From assembly GCF_011250645.1 (NCBI RefSeq), contig NZ_JAANNO010000006.1:30225-94224 (forward strand): DNA of 64,000 nt, in the 5' to 3' direction. Under the pieces are notes generated by a model. That model had not been told where the DNA came from. It saw only the letters and a program-made list of their open reading frames with translations, and did not search any database. A program made the translations under genes and the position numbers. The stretch is from Motilibacter aurantiacus. GTDB lineage: Bacteria; Actinomycetota; Actinomycetes; Motilibacterales; Motilibacteraceae. Positions 34,491 to 42,101 of this stretch are shown piece by piece. Position 1 is the first letter of the stretch, and each line of letters begins with the position of its first letter.

Positions 34491-36323
34491 CTACCCGTCC
34501 GAGAGCAGGGTCGCGTTCCAGGTGGTGTCCACCGGGCGCGAGTAGTAGGGCGGCGGCTGGTTCGCGAGCCGGGCGTCGTAGATGTAGTTCTTGAGGTATC
34601 CGCTCGCGCCACCACCCGTGCCGACCGCGCCGCGGAACTTCTGCACGATCACTCCGCGGATGTTGAGCTTGCTCGCGTCGCTGCTCGCGGAGGAGAGGCC
34701 GGCGCCCGAGCTCGAGTTCTCGACCGCGAAGCTGTGGCTGAGCGAGGTGAGCGCGGCGTCGATGTAGTGGACGCTGGCCGCGGACGTGAGCAGGTTCTCG
34801 TCGTTGGCGTTGACCGGGTGGTACACCCACACGAATCCGTTCGCGACCAGGCCGATGACGTCCGTGCCGGAGAGACCGGAAGCGTACTTCAGGTCCCCGG
34901 TCACGACGATCTCGTCCGCCGAGGCCACCGTGACCTGGCCGGAGACCGTGCCCTGCACGTAGGCGTCACCGTCACTGCAGTCGTAGTCGTTGGTCCGGCT
35001 GTTCTGCACCATCGTCGCCCGCTCGAAGCCGAGCGAGGTGAGGCAGGTCCCGGTCAGCTGGTCGACGTAGACCACCGGCGGGATGGGGTACGTCTGCGCC
35101 GAGCTCCGGGCGTTGCCGTTGAAGCAGCCGCTCTTCGTCGTGGTGGTGTTGGGGCTGTAGACGGTCATGGTGGTGCCGCTGAAGGTGATCTGGGTCTCGC
35201 CCGTGTAGACGCACCCGTCGGTCACCGCGCTGGCCCGCAGGTCGCTGTTGGTCGCCGGCAGCGCGACGTCCGGCGCATAGGCCGGCTGGTACGCAGCGCG
35301 CCCCCCGTAGGAGGTCAGCGGCCCCCCGGACCCGTACCAGAAGCCGCGGCCGGCGTCGGCCGCCGGAGCCGACGTCGTGGACCAGCCGGTCTCGACCTTC
35401 GGGTTGAGGAAGGCGGGCGTGCCGCTCATGCTCAGCGCGTCGTTGCTGTGCAGCGGCCCGTCCACGACGTCACCGGTGGTCCAGGAGAGCTCGCCGCTAC
35501 GGCAGACGCTGGTCACCGTCCTCCCGTCGCGGTACGGGCCGTTCACGACATTTCCCTTGCGGTCGATGACGTTGTAGTAGGGGTTGCTGTATGTCGTCCC
35601 GTCCGGCATCCGGAAGCTGGTGCCGGCCTTGTACGTCGTGCTGGCGCGGGCCGGCACGGTCGACGCCGCGCCGGCCGGCCGGAAGTAGCGGGCCGAGCAG
35701 AGCGCCTCGACGATCCTGGGGTCTGCGGCGTAGAACAAGTTGTTCCCGGGGCTTGCGGATCCGGAGACGTCGGCCCGGGCGGCGTCCTTGTAGACCAGCG
35801 GGTCCTGCACCTCGAACTGGGTGTTCCACAGGTAGTTCAGCAGGGTCTTGCGCTGCAGCTGCACGGTGAGCGTGCGGGACTCGGCCTCCGGCCCGCTGCC
35901 GCTGGTCCCCGTCACGCGCAGCCGGATGATGCCGGTGCGCGCCGTCTCCGTCGCGGTGCCGAGCGGCCAGTACTTGAAGTAGCCGGCCACTCCCCCGGTA
36001 CCGGGCGCCGCCACGCCGATGCTCCTGCTCGCGACGGGGTCGTTCGGGTTGACGACCGCGAGGTTCGTCCGGTCGGCGGTCATGGTCTGGTAGTACAGGC
36101 CGTTGCCGTTGAGCCGGGACACGAACTCGTCGACCCCCGCCTGGGCGGCTGCGAGCGCCGTCAGCCCGTCCTCGTTCTCCCGGCCCGGCTTTAGGTCGCG
36201 GACGACGTAGGCGAGCGCGGAGAGCAGCATCAGCATCAGCACCGTCATCGCGACGACGACGGCGACGAGCGTGAAGCCGGAGTCCTCGCCACGGCGGGCG
36301 CGGAGCAGCACGCGCGAGCGCAT
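34491..36323 (-). CDS. Large PilX-like minor pilin
   Basis: The protein has a pilin-type leader (RRGEDSG then FTLVAVVVAMTVLMLMLLSAL) and a long extracellular part, about 610 residues in total. The helix is pilin-like, but the usual Glu at mature position 5 is Ala (FTLVA). PilX-like proteins often lack it. The remainder is rich in Ser/Thr/Gly/Tyr with repeated beta-strand patterns and three or four Cys pairs, consistent with a tip adhesin or minor pilin. ATG 36323 has GGAGGG six bases upstream; ATG 36347, overlapping the pilW stop, is the alternative start. Specific ligand unknown. Confidence 0.78.
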   Translation of the reverse strand: MRSRVLLRARRGEDSGFTLVAVVVAMTVLMLMLLSALAYVVRDLKPGRENEDGLTALAAAQAGVDEFVSRLNGNGLYYQTMTADRTNLAVVNPNDPVASRSIGVAAPGTGGVAGYFKYWPLGTATETARTGIIRLRVTGTSGSGPEAESRTLTVQLQRKTLLNYLWNTQFEVQDPLVYKDAARADVSGSASPGNNLFYAADPRIVEALCSARYFRPAGAASTVPARASTTYKAGTSFRMPDGTTYSNPYYNVIDRKGNVVNGPYRDGRTVTSVCRSGELSWTTGDVVDGPLHSNDALSMSGTPAFLNPKVETGWSTTSAPAADAGRGFWYGSGGPLTSYGGRAAYQPAYAPDVALPATNSDLRASAVTDGCVYTGETQITFSGTTMTVYSPNTTTTKSGCFNGNARSSAQTYPIPPVVYVDQLTGTCLTSLGFERATMVQNSRTNDYDCSDGDAYVQGTVSGQVTVASADEIVVTGDLKYASGLSGTDVIGLVANGFVWVYHPVNANDENLLTSAASVHYIDAALTSLSHSFAVENSSSGAGLSSASSDASKLNIRGVIVQKFRGAVGTGGGASGYLKNYIYDARLANQPPPYYSRPVDTTWNATLLSDG

Positions 36324-36343
36324 CGGGGTCCCTCCAGGGCCGG

Positions 36344-37024
36344 TCATAGCAGGTTGGTCAGGGTGAGCCGGGTCCTCGCCTGGGACGGAGCCGTCCCGGC
36401 GGGCTTCGTCGGCGCGACGGCGAGGTCGACCGCAACGCTCTCGATGGCGGGCAGGTCACGTGCGGTGACCGCGCCGGAGGCGTCGGTCGCGAGCGGTGTC
36501 GTCGCGCCGGGGGTGGCGTAGAAGGTGAACAGGCGCTGGCCTGCCGGGTTGATCGAGCCGAGAGCGATGCAGGTGGTCCTCCGGCCCGAGGACGGCCAGG
36601 TGTACGGGGCACCGGCCCCCACCGCGGCGGTGCGGGCCTCCACCAGGCAGCCAGCGGCGGTGTCGACGTAGAACTCGATCTTCGTCGGCGCCGGGGTCCC
36701 CGTGGACCCGGGTGCCACGAGGCTGGCGTAGAACGTCACCGATCGCGGGCCCGCCGCCTCGAACGCCCCCGCGGTGCCGCCGCCGGGCGGCACGGCCACC
36801 CGCAGGCGACGCGACATGTAGGCCAGCGCCGTCCGCACGTCGGCCGTGGCGCCGGCACGGGCCATCGCCTGGCTGACCGACTTCTGGGTGGAGATGGTCA
36901 GCGCGGCGACTCCCGAAAGCACGATGCTCCCGACGAACATGGCGACGATGAGCTCGGTCAGGGTGATGCCGGCGTCGCCACGCACGGACCGCCGCCGCAG
37001 CCGGGCCAAGAACTCGCTGCTCAT
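36344..37024 (-). CDS. PilW-like minor pilin
   Basis: The 226-residue protein has a class III leader (RRRSVRGDAG cut before ITLTELIVAMFVGSIVLSGV) with Gly at -1 and Glu at +5. This is followed by a helix (SQAMARAGATADVRTALAYMSRRLRV) and a beta-rich head with two cysteines. It resembles PilW/FimU-type minor pilins that prime pilus assembly. Start and stop overlap neighbours by 4 nt on both sides. Confidence 0.82.
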   Translation of the reverse strand: MSSEFLARLRRRSVRGDAGITLTELIVAMFVGSIVLSGVAALTISTQKSVSQAMARAGATADVRTALAYMSRRLRVAVPPGGGTAGAFEAAGPRSVTFYASLVAPGSTGTPAPTKIEFYVDTAAGCLVEARTAAVGAGAPYTWPSSGRRTTCIALGSINPAGQRLFTFYATPGATTPLATDASGAVTARDLPAIESVAVDLAVAPTKPAGTAPSQARTRLTLTNLL

Positions 37025-38310
37025 CCGATCACCTGCACCGGCTGCGTCTGGCCGGGGCTCAGGACGGCGGTGGCGACGCCCGTCGTGCCCGTCGGCGCAG
37101 CGCCGTCCGTCCGGACGATCGTCCAGGTGCCCGCGGGAAGCGCCGCCCGGTAGACACCGGCCGCGGTCTCCGTCAGCGGCCACTGCTCCCCGGAAGTGCA
37201 CTGCGCGTTCGCGGGCTGCACCGCCCACACCTTGCTGGTTCCGGAAACGCCGTTCAGCTGTACCTGCAGGTCGACAAGTCGGACCTCCGCCGGGCTGGTC
37301 GTGCTCTCGCCGACCTGGGTCAGCGACGACGTGGCGGGCGAGGCCGGCGCGACGGCCGAGCACGTGCCCGCCCAGGCCCGGTAGGGGTCGGGGAAGACGG
37401 CGGCGGCGACGCGCGGCGGTGCGGCCGGGACCGTCGTGTCCCAGGACACGCAGCCACGCGGAGCGGTCTGGACGGCGGAGCAGTCGGCGAAGGGACGGGC
37501 TCGCGGAGACGCCCAGAGCGAGTTCTCCAGCGTGAGGCCGAGCGTCGCGGGGATCGGGAAGCCGTTCGGGGACGTGAGTGTGACCGCAAGCCGGCCGGAA
37601 GCGGCGTACGAGTCGATCGTCGCGCGGGTCACGGTGTTCTTGAGCGCCGTGACGGCAGCTTGAGGGGTGAACGTGGGCAGGCCCTCGCGGCTGATGTGGC
37701 CGGCCTTCGACACGGTCGGGAAGTAGGAGCCGGGCGTGACCCCGGTGAAGACGGCACAGCCGTCGCTGCCGGTCACCCGGGTCAGCGCACCCGGGCTCAG
37801 GCTGACGACCGCGTCCCCGATCGGACGGCCCTTCGGGGTCTTGACCAGGATGGCGAGGGTGCCCTTCTCGGGGTCCAGTGCGTCGCTGCCGAGGCCGAGG
37901 GCGCGCAGCGTGTCCATCCGGATCGGCTGCGTCGAGCCCATGTCCGGCCAGCGGACCTCGACGGTGATCAGCTTGTACGCCAGGCTCGAGCCGGTGCCGG
38001 CGCAGAGCGAGGTGGCCTCCCCCGAGGAGACGAAGTTCGCGGTCTGCCGGATGTCGTAGGTCGTGCCGTTGACGGTCGACCGCGCGCTCGTGAGGCCGTC
38101 GGCGATCGCGAGCGCGTCCTGGCCGCGGACGGCCTCGATCTGCTGGGAGGCGAGGCTGGACGCGACCGCCCGCTGGTCGTTCGCCTTCGTGGTGCTCAGC
38201 AGCCCGATCAGCAGCGAGGCCGTGATCGAGGCGAGCAGGCCGAAGATGACGAGGGAGACGATCGCCTCGGTGAGGGTGAAGCCGTCGTCGCGGCGCATCC
38301 GGTCGAGCAC
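37021..38310 (-). CDS. PilV-like minor pilin with large head domain
   Basis: The leader MRRDDG precedes FTLTEAIVSLVIFGLLASIT, with Gly -1 and Glu +5 intact. The head is much larger than in usual PilV proteins. It includes a carboxypeptidase-regulatory-like beta sandwich (AILVKTPKGRPIGDAVVSLSPG, SDGCAVFTGVTPGSYFPTV) and a C-terminal domain (about 300-429). I chose GTG 38310 because GAGAGGAC lies 7-8 nt upstream and the predicted start point is near 38339. The frame extends to a GTG at 38337, which would be nearly leaderless. Confidence 0.78.
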   Translation of the reverse strand: MLDRMRRDDGFTLTEAIVSLVIFGLLASITASLLIGLLSTTKANDQRAVASSLASQQIEAVRGQDALAIADGLTSARSTVNGTTYDIRQTANFVSSGEATSLCAGTGSSLAYKLITVEVRWPDMGSTQPIRMDTLRALGLGSDALDPEKGTLAILVKTPKGRPIGDAVVSLSPGALTRVTGSDGCAVFTGVTPGSYFPTVSKAGHISREGLPTFTPQAAVTALKNTVTRATIDSYAASGRLAVTLTSPNGFPIPATLGLTLENSLWASPRARPFADCSAVQTAPRGCVSWDTTVPAAPPRVAAAVFPDPYRAWAGTCSAVAPASPATSSLTQVGESTTSPAEVRLVDLQVQLNGVSGTSKVWAVQPANAQCTSGEQWPLTETAAGVYRAALPAGTWTIVRTDGAAPTGTTGVATAVLSPGQTQPVQVIG

Positions 38311-38344
38311 GCGCGGCGTCCTCTCGTCTCGGGTCACGGAGTAG

Positions 38345-38371
38345 GTGTCGGCGGATCCGGCTCGTGCTTGA
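38345..38371 (-). promoter_or_regulatory. Sigma-28/WhiG-like promoter of pilV-W-X-pilD
   Basis: Minus strand TCAA (38371-38368), 15 nt, GCCGACAC (38352-38345). The -10 matches GCCGATAA at six of eight positions, the weakest of the four. It begins just after the pilA terminator. Confidence 0.5.
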
Positions 38372-38389
38372 GCCCGCCGGGCAACGCGG

Positions 38390-38419
38390 AAGGGGTGGCC
38401 GCCGAGGCGGCCACCCCTT
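38390..38419 (-). terminator. pilA terminator
   Basis: A perfect 14-bp inverted repeat, AAGGGGTGGCCGCC (38390-38403) with its complement (38406-38419), separated by 2 nt, lies 15 bp after the pilA stop. The innermost pairs must open to form a loop. It would insulate abundant pilA mRNA from the minor-pilin genes. Confidence 0.85.
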
Positions 38420-38433
38420 CTGCCGGCGGTGGG

Positions 38434-38883
38434 TCAGGCGCAGGCGCCCTGGCTGAGGCCCTGAGCGGCATTGGCGTTGCTGCCGCCCTGGTAACGCCAG
38501 ATCTTGGCCGGGTTGTCGTTGGTGCCGACCTGCACGCACCAGGCGCCGGCGGTGCCCTGGGCCACGGTGCGCGCCGTGTTGCCCGAGCTCAGCGAGCCGG
38601 TGGTGATCTGCGCGTTCGCCGTGGCGTCGGTCAGGGTCCAGGTGCTGCCGGCGGTGGCCAGGGTGACGTTGCCGGTCCCGTCGACGTAGTAGGCGGCGAC
38701 CTCCTTGCCGATCGTGGTGACGTCGGACTTGGCCGAGGTCTCACGGGCCTTCGCACGCTGGTTCAGGAAGACCGGCACGGCGATGGCGGCGAGGATGCCG
38801 ATGATGATCATGACGACGAGGAGCTCGATGAGCGTGAAGCCCGAGTCCTTCTTGTCCTGCGCGTTGCGGAGACGAGCGAGCAT
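38434..38883 (-). CDS. pilA: Major type IV pilin
   Basis: This is the 149-residue pilus subunit. Its short basic leader (MLARLRNAQDKKDSG) is cut before FTLIELLVVMIIIGILAAIA, with Gly -1 and Glu +5. The N-terminal helix continues to about residue 65. The small head has a C-terminal disulphide pair (Cys at about 116 and 148). ATG with GAAGGAA upstream. It is transcribed alone from a sigma-28-like promoter and closed by a strong terminator, as expected for a highly expressed subunit. Confidence 0.94.
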   Translation of the reverse strand: MLARLRNAQDKKDSGFTLIELLVVMIIIGILAAIAVPVFLNQRAKARETSAKSDVTTIGKEVAAYYVDGTGNVTLATAGSTWTLTDATANAQITTGSLSSGNTARTVAQGTAGAWCVQVGTNDNPAKIWRYQGGSNANAAQGLSQGACA

Positions 38884-39060
38884 GGGTGGGAGTTCCTTCC
38901 CGGAGGACCGATCGGTGAGCCGCCCCGCCGGTCCCTCGCGGCACCTTTCGGTGCCGGCCGAGGAGAGGTCAGGGGTCCAGCGGGCTCGCGGTGAACCCCT
39001 GATGTGGCACCCACCTCGTCGGTGGGGCGCCCCTTCTCTTGCCGGTGCGGCTCGATGACA
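38884..39060 (-). other. Structured 5' leader of pilA
   Basis: If transcription starts near 39060, pilA has a leader of about 177 nt with three good hairpins in order. The first is 39031-39006 (GGTGGG with CCCACC around a 5-nt loop). The second is 39002-38969 (8-bp arms TCAGGGGT/ACCCCTGA). The third is 38955-38940 (GGCACC-GAAA-GGTGCC, a GNRA tetraloop). A palindrome ACCGATCGGT lies near 38907-38916, before the ribosome site. I could not match it to any riboswitch class. Confidence 0.45.
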
Positions 39061-39066
39061 CCTGAT

Positions 39067-39093
39067 CCATCGGCCCATTCCGGACGCGGTTTA
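39067..39093 (-). promoter_or_regulatory. Sigma-28/WhiG-like promoter of pilA
   Basis: Minus strand TAAA (39093-39090), 15 nt, GCCGATGG (39074-39067). It matches TAAA-N15-GCCGATAA at ten of twelve positions. The TAA of the -35 box is also the stop codon of the upstream TetR gene. A 7-bp dyad CGGACGC/GCGTCCG (39081-39100) overlaps it and may end tetR transcription. Confidence 0.7.
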
Positions 39094-39684
39094 GCGTCCG
39101 CGCACAACTTCTGCCGGACGCCCGGGCCACGCCCGCAGCCCCGCGTCGAGCGCGGCCACCAGGCGCTCGAACGAGCGGTCGACGTCACGGGGCAGGCCGA
39201 ACCCGCCGGCTGCCTCCAGCGCCACGAAGCCGTGCAGCGCGCTGCGCAGGGACCGGGTCGCGTCCACGGCGTCCTCCCCCTCCAGCCCGTAGCCGCGCAG
39301 CGCTGCGTACAGGGTGCCCACGGCACGCTCCCCCGCGGCCACGTGCGCCGGGTCGTCAGGGCTCGGCGCGCGCAAGGTGGCCGGATAGCGCCCCGGATGC
39401 CGGTGCGCGTACGCCCGGTACGCGCCGGCGACGGCGGCGAGCGCGTCCGGCCCGGCCCGGCCCGCCGCCGCGTCGGCGAGCTCGGCCGCCAGCTCGGCCA
39501 CGGCCCGGGCGGCGAGCCGTCGGCGTACGTCGTCCAGGCCCTGCACGTGCTTGTAGAGGCTGGGCATCGCGACCCCGAGCCGCTGCGCGATCAGCGCCAG
39601 CGTCAGCTGCTCGAGCCCGACCTCGTCGGCCAGCACGGCCGCGGCCTCGACCACCCGCTCGGGCGTGAGGCCGGCCCTAGGCAC
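39091..39684 (-). CDS. TetR-family transcriptional regulator
   Basis: The 197-residue regulator has an N-terminal helix-turn-helix (LTPERVVEAAAVLADEVGLE, LIAQRLGVAMPSLYKHVQGLDD). Its ligand domain resembles the WHG type (LRSALHGFVALEAAGGFG). GTG start at 39684, overlapping the hydrolase stop by 8 nt, so the two form an operon. It may control this operon through the AT-rich dyads near 40478-40512. Confidence 0.9.
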   Translation of the reverse strand: MPRAGLTPERVVEAAAVLADEVGLEQLTLALIAQRLGVAMPSLYKHVQGLDDVRRRLAARAVAELAAELADAAAGRAGPDALAAVAGAYRAYAHRHPGRYPATLRAPSPDDPAHVAAGERAVGTLYAALRGYGLEGEDAVDATRSLRSALHGFVALEAAGGFGLPRDVDRSFERLVAALDAGLRAWPGRPAEVVRGR

Positions 39685-40489
39685 GGGCGGTCGCGGCCCG
39701 CGCGAAGTCCCTGACGGCGGGGGCGACCAGCTCGGGGTACTCGGCCAGCGGGTAGTGGCCGGCGTCCTCGACGAGGAGCAGCTCGCCCCGCAGGGCGTCG
39801 GCCACCCAGCGGCCCTCCGCCGCCGGGTCCGGCCAGTCGGCGTCCCGCTCGCCCATGACGACGAGGACAGGCGCGGCCACCTCGGCGATCCGCGCCTGCA
39901 CGGGCGCGTGGCTGGTGCGGGTGGTGGCGGCGAAGGCGCGCCAGGCGCCCGGGCGGCGCTGCGCGGCCGCGATGCGGGCGAGGTGGTCGGCGAGGTCGGC
40001 GGGGCGGCGCCCGGGATGGAGCGCCCGGTAGTACGCGCGCCACACCGCCGGCCCCCATGGCCGCAGCAGCGCGACCCTGAGCGCGAGGGTGACCAGCCGG
40101 CGGGGCCGGGGGTCGCGGACGAACGGCCCGGCCAGGACCAGCCCGCGGACCGCCCCCGGGCGCTCGGCGGCCGCCCACACCGAGGCGCCGGCCCCCATCG
40201 AGCTGCCCACGAGCAGGGCCGGGCCGCCCAGGTGCTCGACCAGGGCGAGCGCGTCCCGCCCCGCGGCGACGTCGTCGTAGGAGTCGAAGCCGACGTCGCT
40301 CTCCCCGTGCCCGCGCAGGTCCATCGTCGCGACGCGGAAGCCGGCCGCGACCAGCGCGGGGACGAGGAAGCGGTAGACCGAGCGGACGTCCCCCATGCCG
40401 GGCAGGCAGACCACGAGTGGCCCGTCGCCCGTCACGTCGTACGCGATGCGCCCGCCGGCGAGCTGCAGGTAGCTAGTAGTCATAGCCAT
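39677..40489 (-). CDS. Alpha/beta-fold hydrolase
   Basis: This is a 270-residue hydrolase. The triad is visible: nucleophile Ser in LVGSSMGAG, Asp in VMGERDADWP and His in VEDAGHYPLAEYP; the oxyanion segment LPGMGDVRSVY precedes them. The family includes esterases, dehalogenase-like and haloperoxidase-like enzymes; the substrate cannot be read from sequence. ATG 40489 was used; ATG 40483 two codons later is equally possible. It is co-transcribed with the TetR gene. Confidence 0.87.
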   Translation of the reverse strand: MAMTTSYLQLAGGRIAYDVTGDGPLVVCLPGMGDVRSVYRFLVPALVAAGFRVATMDLRGHGESDVGFDSYDDVAAGRDALALVEHLGGPALLVGSSMGAGASVWAAAERPGAVRGLVLAGPFVRDPRPRRLVTLALRVALLRPWGPAVWRAYYRALHPGRRPADLADHLARIAAAQRRPGAWRAFAATTRTSHAPVQARIAEVAAPVLVVMGERDADWPDPAAEGRWVADALRGELLLVEDAGHYPLAEYPELVAPAVRDFARAATARA

Positions 40490-40512
40490 GAAGCTAATAC
40501 TCTTAGCCGTGG
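40478..40512 (-). promoter_or_regulatory. AT-rich dyads at the hydrolase/TetR operon start
   Basis: A stretch of about 35 bp is unusually AT-rich for this window. On the minus strand it contains CTAAGAGTATTAG and TAGCTTCATGGCTA, two short overlapping dyads that span the ATG. It is a plausible TetR operator or leaderless promoter region. Confidence 0.35.
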
Positions 40513-41369
40513 CGGTCAAGGCGCTGCTGCACCGCCCGCCGGGCCGGGCCGATCCCGACGCCGGCCACGACGAGAACGGCCAGCGCCGCCAGCACCGCCC
40601 CGAGGCCGGCCCGGTCGAGCCCGTCCGCGAGCACCCCCTGCAGCCGGCCCGCCGCCTCGACCACCGGGTCCCCCTGCAGCTCGCCCCGCAGGACCCGCAG
40701 CTCGTACCAGCCGTAGTAGGCGACGTAGGCACCGGACAGGACGGCGACCGCACCGCCGGCACGCGAGACGTACGGCGCGGCCGCCCGCATCCGCCGGACG
40801 AGCCAGGACCGGGCCTGCGCCACCGCGACGGCGGCCGTCGCCACCACGGCGCCCATGCCGAGGGCGTACGCCAGGAAGAGCGCCCCTCCCTCGAGCAGCG
40901 ACCCGGCACGCAGGCTGGAGACGACGATGGCGAGGAAAGGGCCGACCGTGCAGCCGAGGGAGGCGCCGGCGAACGCGACGCCGAGCACTACCGTGGCGGG
41001 GAACGAGCCGTCGACCCGCGGCGCCCGCCGGGCCACCAGGGCGCGCACGCCGAGCCCGCGCCCGAGCAGCAGCCAGCCGCCCAGCAGCACGCAGCCGACG
41101 CCGAGCGCGACCGTGAGCCAGGGCAGCCGCTGCTGCAGCGGCCCGGCCACCGGCCGCAACGCGAGCCCGAAGAGGGCGAACGCCCCGACGAACCCCAGGG
41201 TCATCGCCCCCGCGAACCGCAGCGCCCGGCCCGTCACGGCCGCCCGGGAGCGCCCGGGCGCGTCGGCCAGCACCAGCGAGAGGTACGCCGGCAGCAGCGC
41301 GAAGCCGCACGGGTTGAGCGCGGCGAGCATTCCGGCGGCAGCCGCGAGCGCGAGCGGGACGTCGGACAT
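40503..41369 (-). CDS. ccdA: CcdA/DsbD-type thiol-disulphide transmembrane protein
   Basis: The 288-residue membrane protein moves reducing power from cytoplasmic thioredoxin to extracytoplasmic thiols. It has about six or more helices and the two conserved Cys regions, NPCGFALLPAYLS in helix 1 and LGCTVGPFLA in helix 4. The C-terminus adds two more hydrophobic stretches. The TlpA-like lipoprotein gene lies just upstream in the same direction, 16 bp away, as a matched partner. No cytochrome c biogenesis gene (resB, ccsA) is nearby. Confidence 0.88.
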   Translation of the reverse strand: MSDVPLALAAAAGMLAALNPCGFALLPAYLSLVLADAPGRSRAAVTGRALRFAGAMTLGFVGAFALFGLALRPVAGPLQQRLPWLTVALGVGCVLLGGWLLLGRGLGVRALVARRAPRVDGSFPATVVLGVAFAGASLGCTVGPFLAIVVSSLRAGSLLEGGALFLAYALGMGAVVATAAVAVAQARSWLVRRMRAAAPYVSRAGGAVAVLSGAYVAYYGWYELRVLRGELQGDPVVEAAGRLQGVLADGLDRAGLGAVLAALAVLVVAGVGIGPARRAVQQRLDRHG

Positions 41370-41385
41370 TCCCGTGCCCGGGCGC

Positions 41386-41967
41386 TCAGCCGGCCAGCCG
41401 GGCCAGACGGCCCGCGATCTCGTCCGGCTCGAGCGGGCCGCGGAACACCACCTGCCCCGTCACGTCGAGCAGCACGAAGGTGCTCTGCTCGGCCACCTCG
41501 AAGCGCTTCCAGATCTCGCCCGGCTCGTCGGACAGGTGCGGGATCGACGAGACCTTCGCCATGTCGACGAAGCCCGGCAGGTTCTCCGCCGAGTCCAGGC
41601 CGGCGACGCCCACGATGTTGACCTCCGGATGGGCCGCCACCGCCTCCCGCACGGCGGGGGCCTGGCGCAGGCAGGTCGGGCACCACGGAGCCCAGAACCA
41701 CAGGGCGGCCGGCCGGCCGCGCAGCGAGGCGCCGGAGAACGGGGCCCCGTCGAGCGTCGTGGCGGCGAAGTCGAGCGCGTCCCCCGCAGTCCCCTCGGTC
41801 CCGGCCGGGACGTCGCCCGGCGCAGGGGGCGACGAGACCGCACCGGGCACGGCGGCCTCAGCGGCCGCCGTGCCGGCCGCGCCCGGCGCGGGCTCGGCCG
41901 ATCCGCCGCAGCCGGGCAGGACGAGCGCGGCTCCGAGGGCGAGCAGGAGCAGGGGCCGACGCGACAC
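41386..41967 (-). CDS. TlpA/ResA-like thioredoxin-fold lipoprotein
   Basis: This secreted redox protein (193 residues) starts at GTG 41967, with GGAGGA about 5 nt upstream; the frame is open to 42003. A lipoprotein signal ends in LPGC. The thioredoxin fold has the active site APWCPTCLRQAP and a cis-Pro region near AEQSTFVLLD. An Ala/Pro/Gly spacer of about 40 residues separates lipid anchor and domain. It should exchange electrons with the CcdA-type protein encoded next. Confidence 0.88.
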   Translation of the reverse strand: MSRRPLLLLALGAALVLPGCGGSAEPAPGAAGTAAAEAAVPGAVSSPPAPGDVPAGTEGTAGDALDFAATTLDGAPFSGASLRGRPAALWFWAPWCPTCLRQAPAVREAVAAHPEVNIVGVAGLDSAENLPGFVDMAKVSSIPHLSDEPGEIWKRFEVAEQSTFVLLDVTGQVVFRGPLEPDEIAGRLARLAG

Positions 41968-42101
41968 GGGTCCTCCAGGGCTGCCGTCATTGGTCCGGCC
42001 CATTGAGCGCCCTCGCCCCGCCCCGGGGGAAGCGGTCCCGTCCTTACGGCTCGGTGACGTCGCAGATGCCGGGATCCCGGCAGGCCGACGTCGGCCCCTC
42101 C

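Noticed and set aside
38884..39060. A c-di-GMP-I (GEMM) riboswitch before pilA
   Set aside because: The GAAA-capped hairpin is suggestive, but the conserved GEMM joining sequences are absent.
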